Shown here: piece by piece, positions 47,741-59,463 of the stretch
How the letters are laid out: the number at the start of each line of letters is the position of its first letter
Position numbering within the stretch: the first letter of the stretch is position 1
Assembly: GCA_030015575.1 (NCBI GenBank)
Contig: CM057337.1
Span: 376,611,582 to 376,675,581, forward strand
Length of the DNA: 64,000 nt
From: Agapanthus africanus
Taxonomy: Eukaryota > Streptophyta > Magnoliopsida > Asparagales > Amaryllidaceae
Direction: 5' to 3'
Program-made: the position numbers and the translations under genes
The notes under the pieces: model-generated
The model's input: only the letters and a program-made list of their open reading frames with translations
Databases searched by the model: none
Told to the model about the DNA's origin: nothing

Positions 47741-48883
47741 CTATGCATGAGTCTGGCGCGGAGCAACAATAGGTACAATAGGAAACACCCTCTGGGGTAG
47801 GGAAGGTGGAAGTGTGACATGTGGTACGGCAGTCTCTCCCTCACGTGGCTTGGGGAAATCTCGAACACGATGATAAGTACTCCCGCATCGGAAACATCTA
47901 GATAGTGTCGGCCGACCCTGTGGATAGGTGCTATATAACCTTCCTCGTCTTGAACCTCTGTTGTCATCACGTCCTGGAGGGGGTCTGCCTCGGCGCCTAC
48001 CCATCTGCCTCTGAGAAGACACGTCAGTGTGAACTCTCTTCGGTCCCGGAACTACCGAAGTCTCGGCAAGGCGCTCCTCTACTAATATGGCTGCATCTAC
48101 AGCTGCTGCATAAGTCTCGCAATGCTGTGCGCTGATCGCAAGGAACAGTGGGGTAAGTAAGCCTCGAAAAAATCTCTTGACTCACATCTCCTTAGTAGCC
48201 ACTAGGTATGAGGCATAAACAGATAGCTTGGTGAACAGTACGTCGTACTTTGCCACTGTCATCTCCGGCGTCTGTTGTAAAGACTCGAACCTGCGTGCTC
48301 GGGCATCCCTGACACTCTGGGGAAGGAAACGGGCTAGAAATACCATCACAAACTCGGTCCAGGTCATGGGAGGAAGACCTGCTGCTATGCCATTCTCGAC
48401 CGATTCACACCATTTCTGTGCAAGACCTTCCAGGCGAAAGCTTGCGAACTCTACCCATCTCGCATCTGAGCATCTGAGTGAACGACATATCTGGGCCATC
48501 CTATCAATAAAAGATTGTGGGTCCTCGGCTGCATCGTTGGCTGTGAAGACCAGAGGCTTCAGCCTCATAAACTCGGATAGCGATACCGTAATAACCTCGA
48601 TGGCTGCAGGTGCAACTGCCTGTACTGTAGGTACTATCGCGGTCCCTGCAACGGGTGGAAGTACTTCTGGTCGCTGAGCTCGAAGCGTCTCGACTAACGA
48701 ACCTATCGTCTGGCGCATCTCTTGCATACTGGCCCCTAGCATGGCGATCTGATCTGTCGTAGGAGGAACAGTCTTCTCCGGTACAACGGGTGTACTGCCC
48801 GGGTCAGTCCTCCTCTCAGACGAGTCAACTCAAATCTCGGCTCTCGCGGCCGCTCTCTGCGCCCTCGTAGTCTTTGGCGGCAT
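47741..48883 (-). pseudogene. gag: Gypsy gag (capsid and zinc knuckle)
   Basis: One frame from the Met at 48883 to 47741, broken by TGA at 48830-48832 and 48182-48184. The capsid part includes DPQSFIDRMAQICRSL and FARFLPQSVRDARARRFESL-like segments. The zinc knuckle reads CFRCGSTYHRVRDFP, so the fourth ligand (normally Cys) is Phe and the knuckle should not bind zinc. The start was chosen because it lies about 220 bases after the primer site and is in frame with the capsid. Confidence 0.85.
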
Positions 48884-49103
48884 AATGGCTGAAAAGAAAG
48901 TAGGATTTCGATAAGGATACAGAAATCGAATCGCAAGAATGTATATAACCATGAAGGTATTTCAATCAATAAGTCCTAAGGTCGCTTAGGCGGAGTACCG
49001 TGTCATAAGTATGTCGCGCAACATACACACGCTACGCCACTCTGCTTCAGCTAGGTACTCCATCATTCCAGGGTCATGCTACACCCCGAAAGGTAAAACC
49101 TAC

Positions 49104-49115
49104 GCTCTGATACCA
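49104..49115 (-). other. Gypsy primer binding site
   Basis: TGGTATCAGAGC on the minus strand, four bases after the GTCATGACA end of the 5' LTR. Confidence 0.88.
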
Positions 49116-49119
49116 ATTT

Positions 49120-49362
49120 TGTCATGACCCAAAGTTTGGCCCGTGACTGGCATTTAACCACGTAAGGTCTACAGGCGTAACGCGACTAAGTAAGCCGAAA
49201 CCTAGAAATCAAAACCATTGAAAAAGTGAGTGAAGAGAAAATATTAGTTTAAAACAATTAGAAAACCTTAAGTAGTTTAGGAAAATTCTTTAAAGTTCAA
49301 GTTATTATCTTAAAAATTTTGGCAGCACTTCTTTTGTAAAAACTAGCCCCGAAATCGGGTAT
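49120..49362 (-). repeat. Gypsy 5' LTR remnant (3' end only)
   Basis: It starts TGTCATGACCC on the plus strand, next to the primer site. At about 49362 it meets copia RNase H sequence, so most of this LTR is missing. No TGTAATACC start is seen here. Confidence 0.75.
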
Positions 49363-50081
49363 AAGACTGATTTGGAGAGAGCTCGCATGCAAGGGACACC
49401 ATGCTTCGGAAGTAGGCTCTATCATGTACGCGATGCTATGTACCAGACCCGATATAGCGTACTCACTAAATGCAGCGAGTAGGTATCAAGCAGATCCAGG
49501 CGAGAGTCACTAGACCGCTGTGAAGAGTATTCTCAAGTACTTGAGAAGGACTAAAGAGATGCTCTTGGTGTATGGTAACGGAGAACTCCAAGTGGAGTCC
49601 TTTACCGATTCGAGCTTCCAGAGTGATAAGGACGAACTCTAAGTCGCACTCGAGATTTGTCTTTATCCTCAATGGAGGGTCGGTATGCTGGAAGAGTTCC
49701 AAGCAGGAAACCGTGGCAGACTCGACGATGGAGGCTGAATAAATCGCTACCAACGATGCTGCCAAAGAGGCTGTATGGATGAAGAAGTTCATAACTGAAC
49801 ATGGAGTGGTTCCATCCATTGAGTATCCAATACCTTTGTATTGTGATAACAATGGAGCGGTGGCTTAGGCCAAGGAACCCAGGTCCCCTCAGCGATCCAG
49901 GCATATTCTTAGGCGGTATCACCTAATCCAGGAGATAGTTGATTGCCGGGAGATCGAGGTCAGGAGAGTTGACATGAAGAACAACACAGCGGATCCACTC
50001 ACGAAGGCCATTCCCCAGATACAGTTCGAGAGACTCTTCGGGATGTTGGGTATGCGATACTACATCAGCTGGCCCTAGTGC
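49363..50081 (+). pseudogene. E5 copia RT/RNase H C-terminal fragment
   Basis: It begins in the region equal to 62055 of E6 (GACTGATTTGGAGAGAGC) and includes LLVYGNGELQVESFTDSSFQ before a one-base insertion at about 49633 (GACGAACTC). Later stops replace the Tyr of EAEY (near 49740) and a Trp/Leu position near 49865. It ends at the polypurine tract at 50082. Confidence 0.88.
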
Positions 50082-50092
50082 AAGTGGGAGAT
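50082..50092 (+). other. E5 polypurine tract
   Basis: AAGTGGGAGAT directly before TGTTAG. Confidence 0.9.
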
Positions 50093-52175
50093 TGTTAGTT
50101 GTATGTATGCCCTAGAGGCCATTATTGTACATATGATGTATATTATAGTGGTTGCTTGGACATATATAGAGAGGACTTTCTTGCTCGACATGATAGTATG
50201 GTATCTGGTTGCTCTTTATCATAACATGTATACTTGTCTCTTGATACTGTCTAATGGTTACATGTTGGTAAAGCCCTTACGATGTGTACTTGAGTACCAG
50301 GATTGTGATGCAGATCATACTAGTAGGGCCATAGTAATCTATAAGTTCATCCTTTAATGTTCCTAGTCGTGGGTGTATCGAGACGGGGCATCGATATACC
50401 ATAGTATACTAGCGTATACGCTTCTCGACCCATGAGATGGGCAATAGATGATCGCATATCCATTGGTGTTTGACATCAGAGATGGTATACGGGTGCTCAG
50501 TGGAGACTGGGTACACTGGACGGACTCACCGAGAACTCCTATATGGTATTATAGCTATCGTCGGATAGCATTTCTCAGGTGACACTGGTACAGGATAGTC
50601 TAAAGACCCGAGATCGTCATAGAGTCTCATGTGTTCTCCCACTGTGCTTTGATTTCCACCCTACCACGGCTCTACTGAGTCGTGCAAACAGGTGGCTTTT
50701 GGATACTGTCCCGAGACATGTAGGGGCAATGAGCGATAGGAGGGGTTTCATCACTCCCGGTATTGGGGGTTGATGTTGCGCTATGGTCAATTGGCTATAT
50801 CAGTAAGTCCCTGGCCAGGGCTGTTGAGTTTTACTGATAAGAGTTATCAGTAGTTTCTCAATCTGTTATATACCAGACATCGGCATGAATTATTGAGTTA
50901 TTGGGGTCGATGATGCCATCCCTAGACTCGATATGCAGCATATCTTGACGAAGAGACCGGACTGTACGGTAAGTGTTACCGGTTGGCTCGACCGGAGTTT
51001 TTACAGGCTCACTTGTTTTACTTCTGATCGCTCAATACCTAGGAGCCGTTACTCCCTGCTGGTGCCGCTGATGGTTTGTGGGTTTGTGATATGATCACTG
51101 CCTACTGCTAGCGTATTGACGAGTCTTAGAGTCCTATAATGGGTCACCTAGCTCAGGAGAAATGATGTGGAGTGTATATGGGGATATGCGCGGGTGCTTG
51201 ATTAAATGCGTGTATATGATACCGCATTGTAATATAGCATTTTCTGTTGGTCGGGTCATATGTGATATGAACGGTTTATTAAATCAATTGTTGATTTGAT
51301 ATTGTGACCATTGGATTTCACTTGAACCCTTTTCTATTTGGTGTATGCATGATTTGGTGTATGTACACATAGTGATATGTATGCACACATATATGCTTAC
51401 ACATGTATCATGGTTGATGATACAAGGATGGTGGCAATGCAAGACTTACATGGAAGTTAATATATAGATTTATATGTTTTTGAGAAAAAGATATGGGATT
51501 AATTCATGGTTAAGTGTTTCTACACCCTTCTTTATTGACTTTGACCTCACCTAACTATTAATCATGATTTAGTTTTCCATTTGGGTTTTAACTCAAAGAA
51601 AAATGTCAAGATATTAAATTACCATGGTTACTTGAGAGCGTGACTCTCATATTTATCCTCATTATTCTTTTCTCTTGATAGTTTTTTAGAAGAGAGAAAG
51701 ATATTATCTTGAGCTCGTGCCATTGCCATCTTCTTCGTCCTCTATCTGTTGCTCTCTTGAGTTTCATAGTGAGTGAAGAACTCAAAAAGAAAAGGTTTTT
51801 AAGTGAGCATATAACCTACAACACCATTCTACTTTAGTTTAGCCCACCAGATTAGAGAGTTGGCTTCATCTTCAACCTAGATAAAGAAAAGCTTGGATGT
51901 TGTGAAAAGGGACCCCGGGTGGATCATCGTGGACTTGGAAGATCTCAAGCAAGCCGGTGCAAATTCAAGTTGATCCAAGGAGTCTAGCAAGGAGCTCTAC
52001 AAAGGTTGTATTTTCTCTCATGTAGTATTAGACACTTGTTATAGTATGATATACTATCTTGTTACCGTAATCATCTAGTTTGATCCTAGGTTAAGATTAC
52101 TTAGCACCCTAAATTTATTGTTGTAGCATGTGTGTTGCTAGCAAACCCTAGTCAAGGTGCTGATTAATCCCAGCA
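50093..52175 (+). repeat. E5 LTR, 2083 bp
   Basis: It starts TGTTAGTTGTATGTATGCCC and ends CCCAGCA before the primer site. The first 1.1 kb aligns well with the other LTRs; the rest is diverged, with only short islands such as CTACAAAGGTTGTATTT near 51990-52015. Confidence 0.88.
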
Positions 52176-52187
52176 TGGTATCGGAGC
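52176..52187 (+). other. E5 primer binding site (one change)
   Basis: TGGTATCGGAGC differs by one base from the TGGTATCAGAGC of the other elements. Confidence 0.85.
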
Positions 52188-54523
52188 CAAGCTAGAATTT
52201 TAGTCACGATGTTAAAACCATTACGAAAACGAAATCAACTCCGAAAAATTCGATATCATGAAACCTTAATTTGCTCTCTGTAAATTTTTTAAAAGGTCAT
52301 TTAAAAATTATTTAAACAGTTGCAGAAGCTTGCATATGATGTAACTAGAACACAGTGTGAACACGGGACCCCCAGCTCGGATCTGACCCGAGCACATGAG
52401 CTCCAGGGCCGGCGAGCTCGGCTAAATGGACTCCCCTCTGCCTCGTTTTCACACTGTACTCTACTCTGTTTATTTTGGTGTTTCAGGTATTGTTTGTTTA
52501 GTCCATAAATTTCATGTGATGTTAATTTGTTGTGGGACTAATTCGAAGTTATTCGTAGTCGTAATTTTAGCATTTTATTGGTAACTTGACGACGTTTAAC
52601 TGTTCGAACAAATACACACCAGCATATTTCTCTCGCTGAAATTTTCGAAGTGTTGGAATTTGCCTTGTTAAAATATTCGAATAGATGTGCAAGTATTCCA
52701 AAGGACCCTCTAGACGAACAAAAACCTAACTCGATTTTATGACCATGGAACCGTGGCTAAACCTTAGGGTTTGCCGTAGTGCTGTGGTGCCATAAGTGAG
52801 GCAAGGGTTGATCCTTCTACGGCTGGTCCATAGACACTGTGGCACACTTTTGGGTACTTTTAACAAAGCTCAAGTGTTGAGCTCTTTCGGGGTAATTTTT
52901 GGGTGTTTGTTAATTCGATCAAAACGTTTAACATCGTCTTATTATATGATACTTATTCTGCGACCGTAAGTGTAGTATGTGTGTCGCCGGTTTCGTTGCT
53001 ATATGTCAATGGCAATTGGGGTACGCATACTTGTTTACGTTGATGACATATGATGCTATATGTTGCTGTGATATGATGTATAGGATCGTCGTGATTGAAT
53101 GGGCGGGGTTTTATGTGAGATGAGAGTTTTTCTTTTCATTCATGTAAAATTCATTTGTATGTAATATTCTCTTATTTGGGGCACATCCGGGTTTATGGGT
53201 GATGTCACCATTGATATATATTATTTCATTTTCCGCATTAGGATAGACCCAAGGTGGGGAGCACAAGTGACCGGGTTCTAGAATCCACTGGGAGACCATC
53301 TCGAGGAATCGGGACCGGGTCTCCTAACTCTAGAATTGGTAGTGTCGCTTGCCGCTCTCGTAGGGGTCTAGGGTGTGGAATTGGCTATTCATCACGACCG
53401 TGGAATCCGTATTTTCTATTATTGGCTAAACACAAAATATGGAAATCCTAGTATATCCTATATGTTCATATATGTGCTTCTGCTATTTATGTTCTGTGAT
53501 GTGATAACTGTGGATTGTGAGACGAATGGATATACATTATATATGAGATATATAGAAGGATTTGCTTATGTTTTGCACCCGCGCTAGTCCCGTCCCGGTA
53601 TGCCGTTAGTTAAGTAACCTAACGGTGCATAACGGGACATTGTGTCCAATGCAGATGGCATAAGCGTACGTTGTATTTTCATTTCTTCTGTGATGCTTAT
53701 GAAGCTTAAATGATGGGACTTCATTAATATGATTAATGAAAGAAAAGAAACCTAAATGATGTTTTTGAATCAAATTTTCAAAAAGGGTAGCTACAGTATT
53801 TGCTTTACATAGTGATATATATGATATATCCTGCACCTTATTCGATAAGGAAAGAGCGGAGATTCCTTCACCGGGAGTGACCTCTTTAGCAATAACTGGT
53901 AGATGCTACAACAAATGGTTTGTCTTTTGATTGCTTTTTAGAGTATGCTTTGCATAGTGATATATGTGATATATCCTACACCTTATTCGATAAAGAAAGA
54001 GCTGAGATCTCTTCACCGGGAGTGACCTCTTTAGCGAAATTAGGAAAAGCCTAAAAAACACTCCTTTTAAAAATCACTCGATTCCTCAACGATATCAAGT
54101 TCATTACGCAAAAGGTTTTCAGAAAAACCTATCGTAGCCCTCTGTCATTTCAGATAAGTCCTACTTAGTATTCGTGCTACGTTTGTTGACCTCCGTCAAG
54201 GCGTAGTATGCGGTAGCTGACTATTATTTATCTACTTATGCATATGATGCAGATTGGATTAGGGTAGTCGTACGACCTTCTTGACCTCCGTCAAGGGTCG
54301 TGCCGGTGGGTTTAATTCAATCAAAAAATGACGGGATGAACTTGACTAGCAGCCTATGGTTTGTTGACGTCCGTCAAGGTCATAGGACGCTAGGGGAAAA
54401 ATATTATCGGGAATTTCAAGTGTTGAAATTTGCAATGAGATTGCATACCTTCTATGAGATAGTTGGAACCCGATACCCAGTGCGAGTAAGAGTTACTCCT
54501 GGGAGAGTTTTACATAAGACAAT
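52188..54523 (+). other. E5 gag-less leader, cut by E6
   Basis: Homologous to the other leaders. The GC-rich hairpin position (about 52360-52440) has a different sequence with GAGCTC words. It contains the duplicated module (about 53795-54040) and the triple hairpin, then breaks at ACAAT (54519-54523), where E6 is inserted. Confidence 0.8.
54175..54385 (+). other. Triplicated hairpin site (E5: core TTGACCTCCGTCAA)
   Basis: Sites C 54183-54201, B 54280-54296 and A 54361-54378. C and B share GACCTCCGTCAAGG; A has GACGTCCGTCAAGG. The outer pair CTATG/CATAG is kept at A and CTACG/CGTAG at C. Confidence 0.83.
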
Positions 54524-56736
54524 TGTTAGTTGTATGTATGACCTAAAGGCCAGTATTGTACAGATGATGTATATTATATTGGATGCTTGGACATATATAG
54601 AGAGGACTTTCTTGCTCGATATAATAGTATGCTATCTGGTTACTCTTTATCTTAACATGTATACTTGTCCCTTGATACTGTCTTATAGTTACATGTTGGT
54701 AAAGACCTTAGGATGTGTACTTGACTACCTGGACTATGATGCAGATCATACTAGTGGGGATAGTGTAGTCCATAAGTACATCCTTCAAGGTCCCTAGTCG
54801 TGGGTGTATCGAGACGGGGCATCGATATACCAGTGTAGACTAGCGTATATGCTTCTCGACCTATAAGATGGGCGATGGATGATCCCATATCCATTGGTGT
54901 TTGATATCAGAGATGGTATACGTGTGCTCAGTCGAGACTGGGTACTGTGGACGGACTCGCCGAGAACTCCCAGATGGTATTATACCTCACGTCAGATGGC
55001 AGTTCTCTGGTGACACATGTGCAGGTTAGTCTGTAGACCCGAGATCGTCATAGAGTCTTGTGTGATTCCTACTGTGCTTTGAATTCCACCTTACCACGTC
55101 CATGAGGGCGTGCAAAACGGTGGTTTTTGGGTACAGTCCCGAGTCACATGGAGGCAATGGGCGATAGGAGGGGTTTCGTCTCTCCCGGTATTGGGGGTTG
55201 ATGTTGCGCTGTACTCGATTGGCCGTAACAGGGAAGTCCCTGGCCAGGGTTGATTCAGAGATTTGCTGGTAAGTGTTACCAGTAGTTTCTCGACCCGTTA
55301 TGAGCCTTACATCGGCACGACTTATCGGTTATTGGGGTCTGATGTTTACCACCCCTAGACTTGATATGCGACATATCTGACGAGGAGACCGGACTGTACG
55401 GGAAGTGTTACCGGCAGGCTTTTACAGGAGTTGGAGTGGGCTTGCTTGCTGATCTTCTGATCGCTCAATACCCAGGTAGCCGTTACGTCCAGCTAGTACT
55501 GCTGACGGCTTGTGGGTGCGTGATGTGATTATCACTTACTGCCGGCGTATTGACGAGTCTTTAGAGTCCTACATAGATGTTTTACTGGCTCAGGCAAAAC
55601 GAAATAGGGGCGTATATTTGATATGTGCGGGACCGAGAATAATGCGTGTATGTGATACCGTATTCTATACTCGCGACTTTTTGTATCGGTCGGTTATATA
55701 TGATATAGCCGGGTTATCGAATCAAGTGTTGATCCGATAAGTCGATACATTGGATGTTAGTCGGTTATATGTGACAGGATTATTAAGTCAAGTGTTGATT
55801 TAATTATTTATTGTATAATTGTATATTTGATATACTAGTTTACATTAACTAACACATGTTCACTTAGGGTTTTTTCTCACATGTACACATCTTTACTATA
55901 TATATGATATATATTAAAATGTGTTATATTTTTGTATCATGGTTGATGATACATCATACATGGGTGTGCAAGACATACACCATACTATTTTAGATGGTGG
56001 TTAATATTTTTTTAAAGTAATTACAAATTAGTGAAGCTTAGGTCATAAGCATGAAGCTTGTAGAAGCTTATGGATGCTTTGACAAAGTCCACTTAATTTG
56101 TTTTACTTTAGATTTTTATTAACCTAACCATTTTGAATTAGCTATGGTTATGGCTCTACAAGAGTTAGTATATGATACTCACTCACCATGTTTAGCTTAC
56201 ACACTTGATCATTATCCTCATTCTTTTCTTTTGTTCATCTTCTTCTTCATTGAGCAAAAGAAAAAGCTTGCTAGGGTTTTGAAAAAAGAGTGAAACTTAG
56301 TGGGAAATAAAAATCCAAAGAGAACCCACTTTTTATTTCTCCATCCTCTACTAGATTAGCACTTTAGTATAGGGTGTTTGCTTCACTAATTCTCAAATTA
56401 GTGAAGTAGTAGCTTGAGTCAGAATTCCCTCGACGTAGATCATCTTCGGCCTCGGAGACTTCAAGCAAGGTCGCATCTTTCGCCTCGTGAAGCCATGCAA
56501 GAGCCCGGGAGAATCTTGATCGTAGTGAAGGGACTTCAACAAGGAGCAAATGAAGCGAAGGACCGATCTACAAAGGTTGTATTTCGTGTTCCCTTAGAAG
56601 TAAAGTTGTTTGCTTACTATCAGTTTCGCCTAAACTCTAGTATACGATCTTGCTTAGGGTTGTTCGGCACATAAAAATTTAATTTTGGCATGGTCGATGC
56701 CTTGAAGAGCCTTGTTAGTATGCCTAGTATCCTACA
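54524..56736 (+). repeat. E6 5' LTR, 2213 bp
   Basis: It starts TGTTAG and ends TATCCTACA before the primer site; it is the partner of 62782-64000. The inverted repeat series is here too, with changed but still paired stems, for example CGGTTATAT atg ATATAGCCG near 55690. Confidence 0.94.
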
Positions 56737-56737
56737 G

Positions 56738-56749
56738 TGGTATCAGAGC
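56738..56749 (+). other. E6 primer binding site
   Basis: TGGTATCAGAGC, one base after the 5' LTR. Confidence 0.95.
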
Positions 56750-56935
56750 CTAGCTAGAGCATTTGGAGATGGGTTAACGAAGTTAAAACCTCGATCGAAC
56801 CCGACAATGTCAAAGTTAACCCCCTCTCTGTACATTTTTTAAATACTGTGTATTTTCAGAATTAAAAATACCTAAAAAAATCAGCAGGTAATTTTAAGGG
56901 TTACCATGAAAAACGAGCCCTCAAAGCCTCCACTT

Positions 56936-56983
56936 GGCCGCGGAAACGCGGCACTAAGCCACCAATTGCGGCGGTTCCGCGGC
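56936..56983 (+). other. GC-rich leader hairpin (E6)
   Basis: GGCCGCGGAAACGCGGC and GCGGCGGTTCCGCGGC arms about 190 bases past the primer site; the tip is diverged. Confidence 0.65.
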
Positions 56984-58839
56984 GGATAAGGAGTATTGGG
57001 GACGGTTCTTCATGCAGTAATTTCCAGTACCATTCCTGAATCTTTCTGGGTATTTTTATTGTGACTCATGTGTTGAGTATTTTTGGGGTTTATTTTGTAA
57101 TCGTCGATTCGATCGTAGAATTTAATTTTGTTTTGTTATTCCGGATAATTTAGAAAGTATTAAAATGTTCGAACGGATATCATTAACTCAATTTTTCCCG
57201 GCACGAAAAACATTCAAGTGTTGAATTTTTCTCGGGTTTAAATCTTTCGGAAAAATGTGCATGTGACGCGATGGACCCTCTAGAAGACAAAAAACCTTAA
57301 CTCGATTATGTGACCGTCTTGAACTGCCTTTTGAACCTTAGGGTTTGAAGCAGTACGGCGTGCCACATGTGAGGCGTTGGCTTGACCCTTCTACGGCTGG
57401 ACCGTTGCTACTGTTACGTATTTTTGAATTTTTAAACTCCGCTCAAGTGTCAGGCTATTTAGGAAATTTTGGGTATTTGATTATCTGTTCGGAGAGTTTA
57501 ATGCTGTCTATTTATCTGGATTGTGATACAATATGTGGAATTCACACGGTTAGGCATGAAATGCGAAATATGTGATATTTCGGATTTACGATGTCTAAAG
57601 AGATTGTGGATTCCAAATGTTGTAGTTTTACACTTTCTTTTCTGTGACCGTAAGTGTAATATGTGATATCGCCGGTTTCGTTGTTATATGTCAACGACAA
57701 TTGGGATGCGCATATTTACTTACATTGATGACATGTGATGTTATGTGTTACTGGATATGTTATATTGGATCGTCGCGTTTTGAATAGCCGGGGTTTTTTA
57801 TGTGAGATGAGAGTTTTTATTTTCATTCATGTAAAATTAAATGTATGTAATATTCTTTTATTGGGGCACTTCCGGGATGAGGTTGATGTCACCTTTTGTA
57901 TATTATTTACTTTTCCGCACTAGGATAGACCCAGGGAGGAGAGCACAAGTAACCGGGTTCTAGAGTCCAGTGGGAGACCAACTCGAGGAGTCGAGTCTGG
58001 GTCTCCTAACTCTAGAATTGGTAGGGTTGCTTGCCGCTCTCGTAGGGGTCTAGGGGTGTGGGTTTGGCTATTCATCGCGACCGTGGAATCCGTGTTTTAT
58101 AGAGGCTCAAAATAAAACATGGACGTCCTAGTATATCCAATATTTCATATGTTTCTTCTGCTGCGATATCTGTGATGTGATCATGTGATGTGATGTGATA
58201 AATACTGTATATAGTATATATGATATATTATATAGGCGTTACTTATGTTTTACACCCACGCTAGCCCTGCCCCGCTCTGCCTTTAGTTACCTAACTTAAC
58301 AGTGCACGAGGGGACATCGAGGCGAATGCGGATGGCATAAGTGTACGTCGTATTTATTTGTGATGTTTAGGTGACTTAAATGATGGGACTTCATTAATAT
58401 GATTAATGAAAGAAAAGAAACCTAAAAGATGTTGTAGTATCAATTTTTTTTAAAAAAAGGGTAGCTACAGTTTTTCTTTGCATAGCGGTATATATACCCT
58501 GCACCTTATTCGATGAGGAAAGAGCCGAGATCCCTTCACCGGGAGTGACCTCTTTAGCAAATCTGGCAGATGCTACAACACTCGGTTTGTTTTTGATTGC
58601 TTTTGGAGTTTTGCTTTGCATAGTGATGTTTATGATATATCCCGCACCTTATTCGATGAGGAAAGAGCCGAGATACCTTCACCGGGAGCGACCTCTTTAG
58701 CAAAACTAATGAAAGCCTCAAAATCACTCCATTTCAAATATTCACTCGATTCTACAACGATATCAAGTTCATTACGCAATAGGTTTTCAGAAAAACCTGT
58801 CGTAGCCCTCCGTCATTTCAGATAAGTCCTACTTAGTAT

Positions 58840-59060
58840 TCGTGCTACGTTTGTTGACCTCCGTCAAGGCGTAGTGTGCGGTAGCTAACTAGTATTTATC
58901 TTCTTATGCATATGATGCAGATTGGATTAGGGTAGTCGTACGACCTTGTTGACCTCCTTCAAGGGTCGTGCGGGTGGGTTTGATTCAATCAAGAAATGAC
59001 GGGTTGAACTTGACTTGCACCCTATGGTTTGTTGACCTCCGTCAAGGTCATGGGATGCTT
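58840..59060 (+). other. Triplicated hairpin site (E6: core TTGACCTCCGTCAA)
   Basis: Sites C 58851-58869, B 58947-58964 and A 59029-59047. C and A are identical in the core and B has CTTC for CTCC. The same core as E5. Confidence 0.84.
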
Positions 59061-59463
59061 GGGGCAAAATATTATCGGGAATTTCAAGTGTTGAGATTTG
59101 CAATGAGATTGCAACCTTCTATGAGATAGTTGGATCCCGATACCCACTGCGAGTAATTGTTACTCTCGGGAGAGTTTTACACAGGACAATTAGCCGATCA
59201 AGTAGGTGTCTAGAAATATGTCAACGGGGTTACGCCTCTGGGAAAACGAGGTTTACTTTAATTAGGTCCGTCCGAAAGCACGGGGAACCTCCCTCAAAGT
59301 ACCGACACTTGCATGGCTGAAAGATTGGCGAAGTTGTAGGGTGTAATTAATCCCGGCTAGTCTTTCCTTTTAGGGTTTGAAGGAAGATTTGATAAAAACA
59401 GTGGGAGCTATCCTGATTAGATAAAATAATAACCAATCTGATCTTGTAAGAGCATACGCTAAA

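Larger units (their letters stand above)
22733..49362 (-). mobile_element. Ty3/gypsy chromovirus-like (Tekay/Del type) element, old, split by E3 and E4
   Basis: Minus-strand order is 5' LTR remnant (49120-49362), primer site (49104-49115), gag (48883-47741), protease, RT, RNase H, integrase, [E3 insertion 23975-44517], integrase C terminus with chromodomain-like end (23974-23625), polypurine tract and 3' LTR (from 23591 down). The frame carries many stops, most explainable by C-to-T change, plus at least three frameshifts. The LTR starts TGTAATACC and ends GGGTCATGACA. The far part of the 3' LTR is interrupted by E2 and may continue in 10147-12155. Confidence 0.9.
49363..54523 (+). mobile_element. 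E5: rearranged copia element (RNase H end - LTR - primer site - leader)
   Basis: The LTR at 50093-52175 has internal sequence on both sides: RNase H and polypurine tract on the left, primer site and leader on the right. A simple element cannot have this order; it fits a tandem element made by recombination between LTRs, or insertion of a permuted form, followed by truncation. The right side is interrupted by E6 at 54523. E5 is the most diverged of the + strand copies. Confidence 0.85.
56750..59463 (+). other. E6 gag-less leader
   Basis: About 2.7 kb with the GC-rich hairpin (56936-56983), duplicated module (about 58478-58705) and triple hairpin. The small frame open in E1 and E3 near pol is shifted here by a lost base near 59112. 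No Gag. Confidence 0.8.

Noticed and set aside
49120-49362. Short complete gypsy LTR of about 240 bp
   Set aside because: The TGTAATACC start seen at the 3' LTR is absent at 49362, so this is a truncated remnant.
54300-54797. 165-codon open frame
   Set aside because: It joins E5 leader sequence to the E6 LTR across the insertion point at 54523/54524, so it is a chance fusion.
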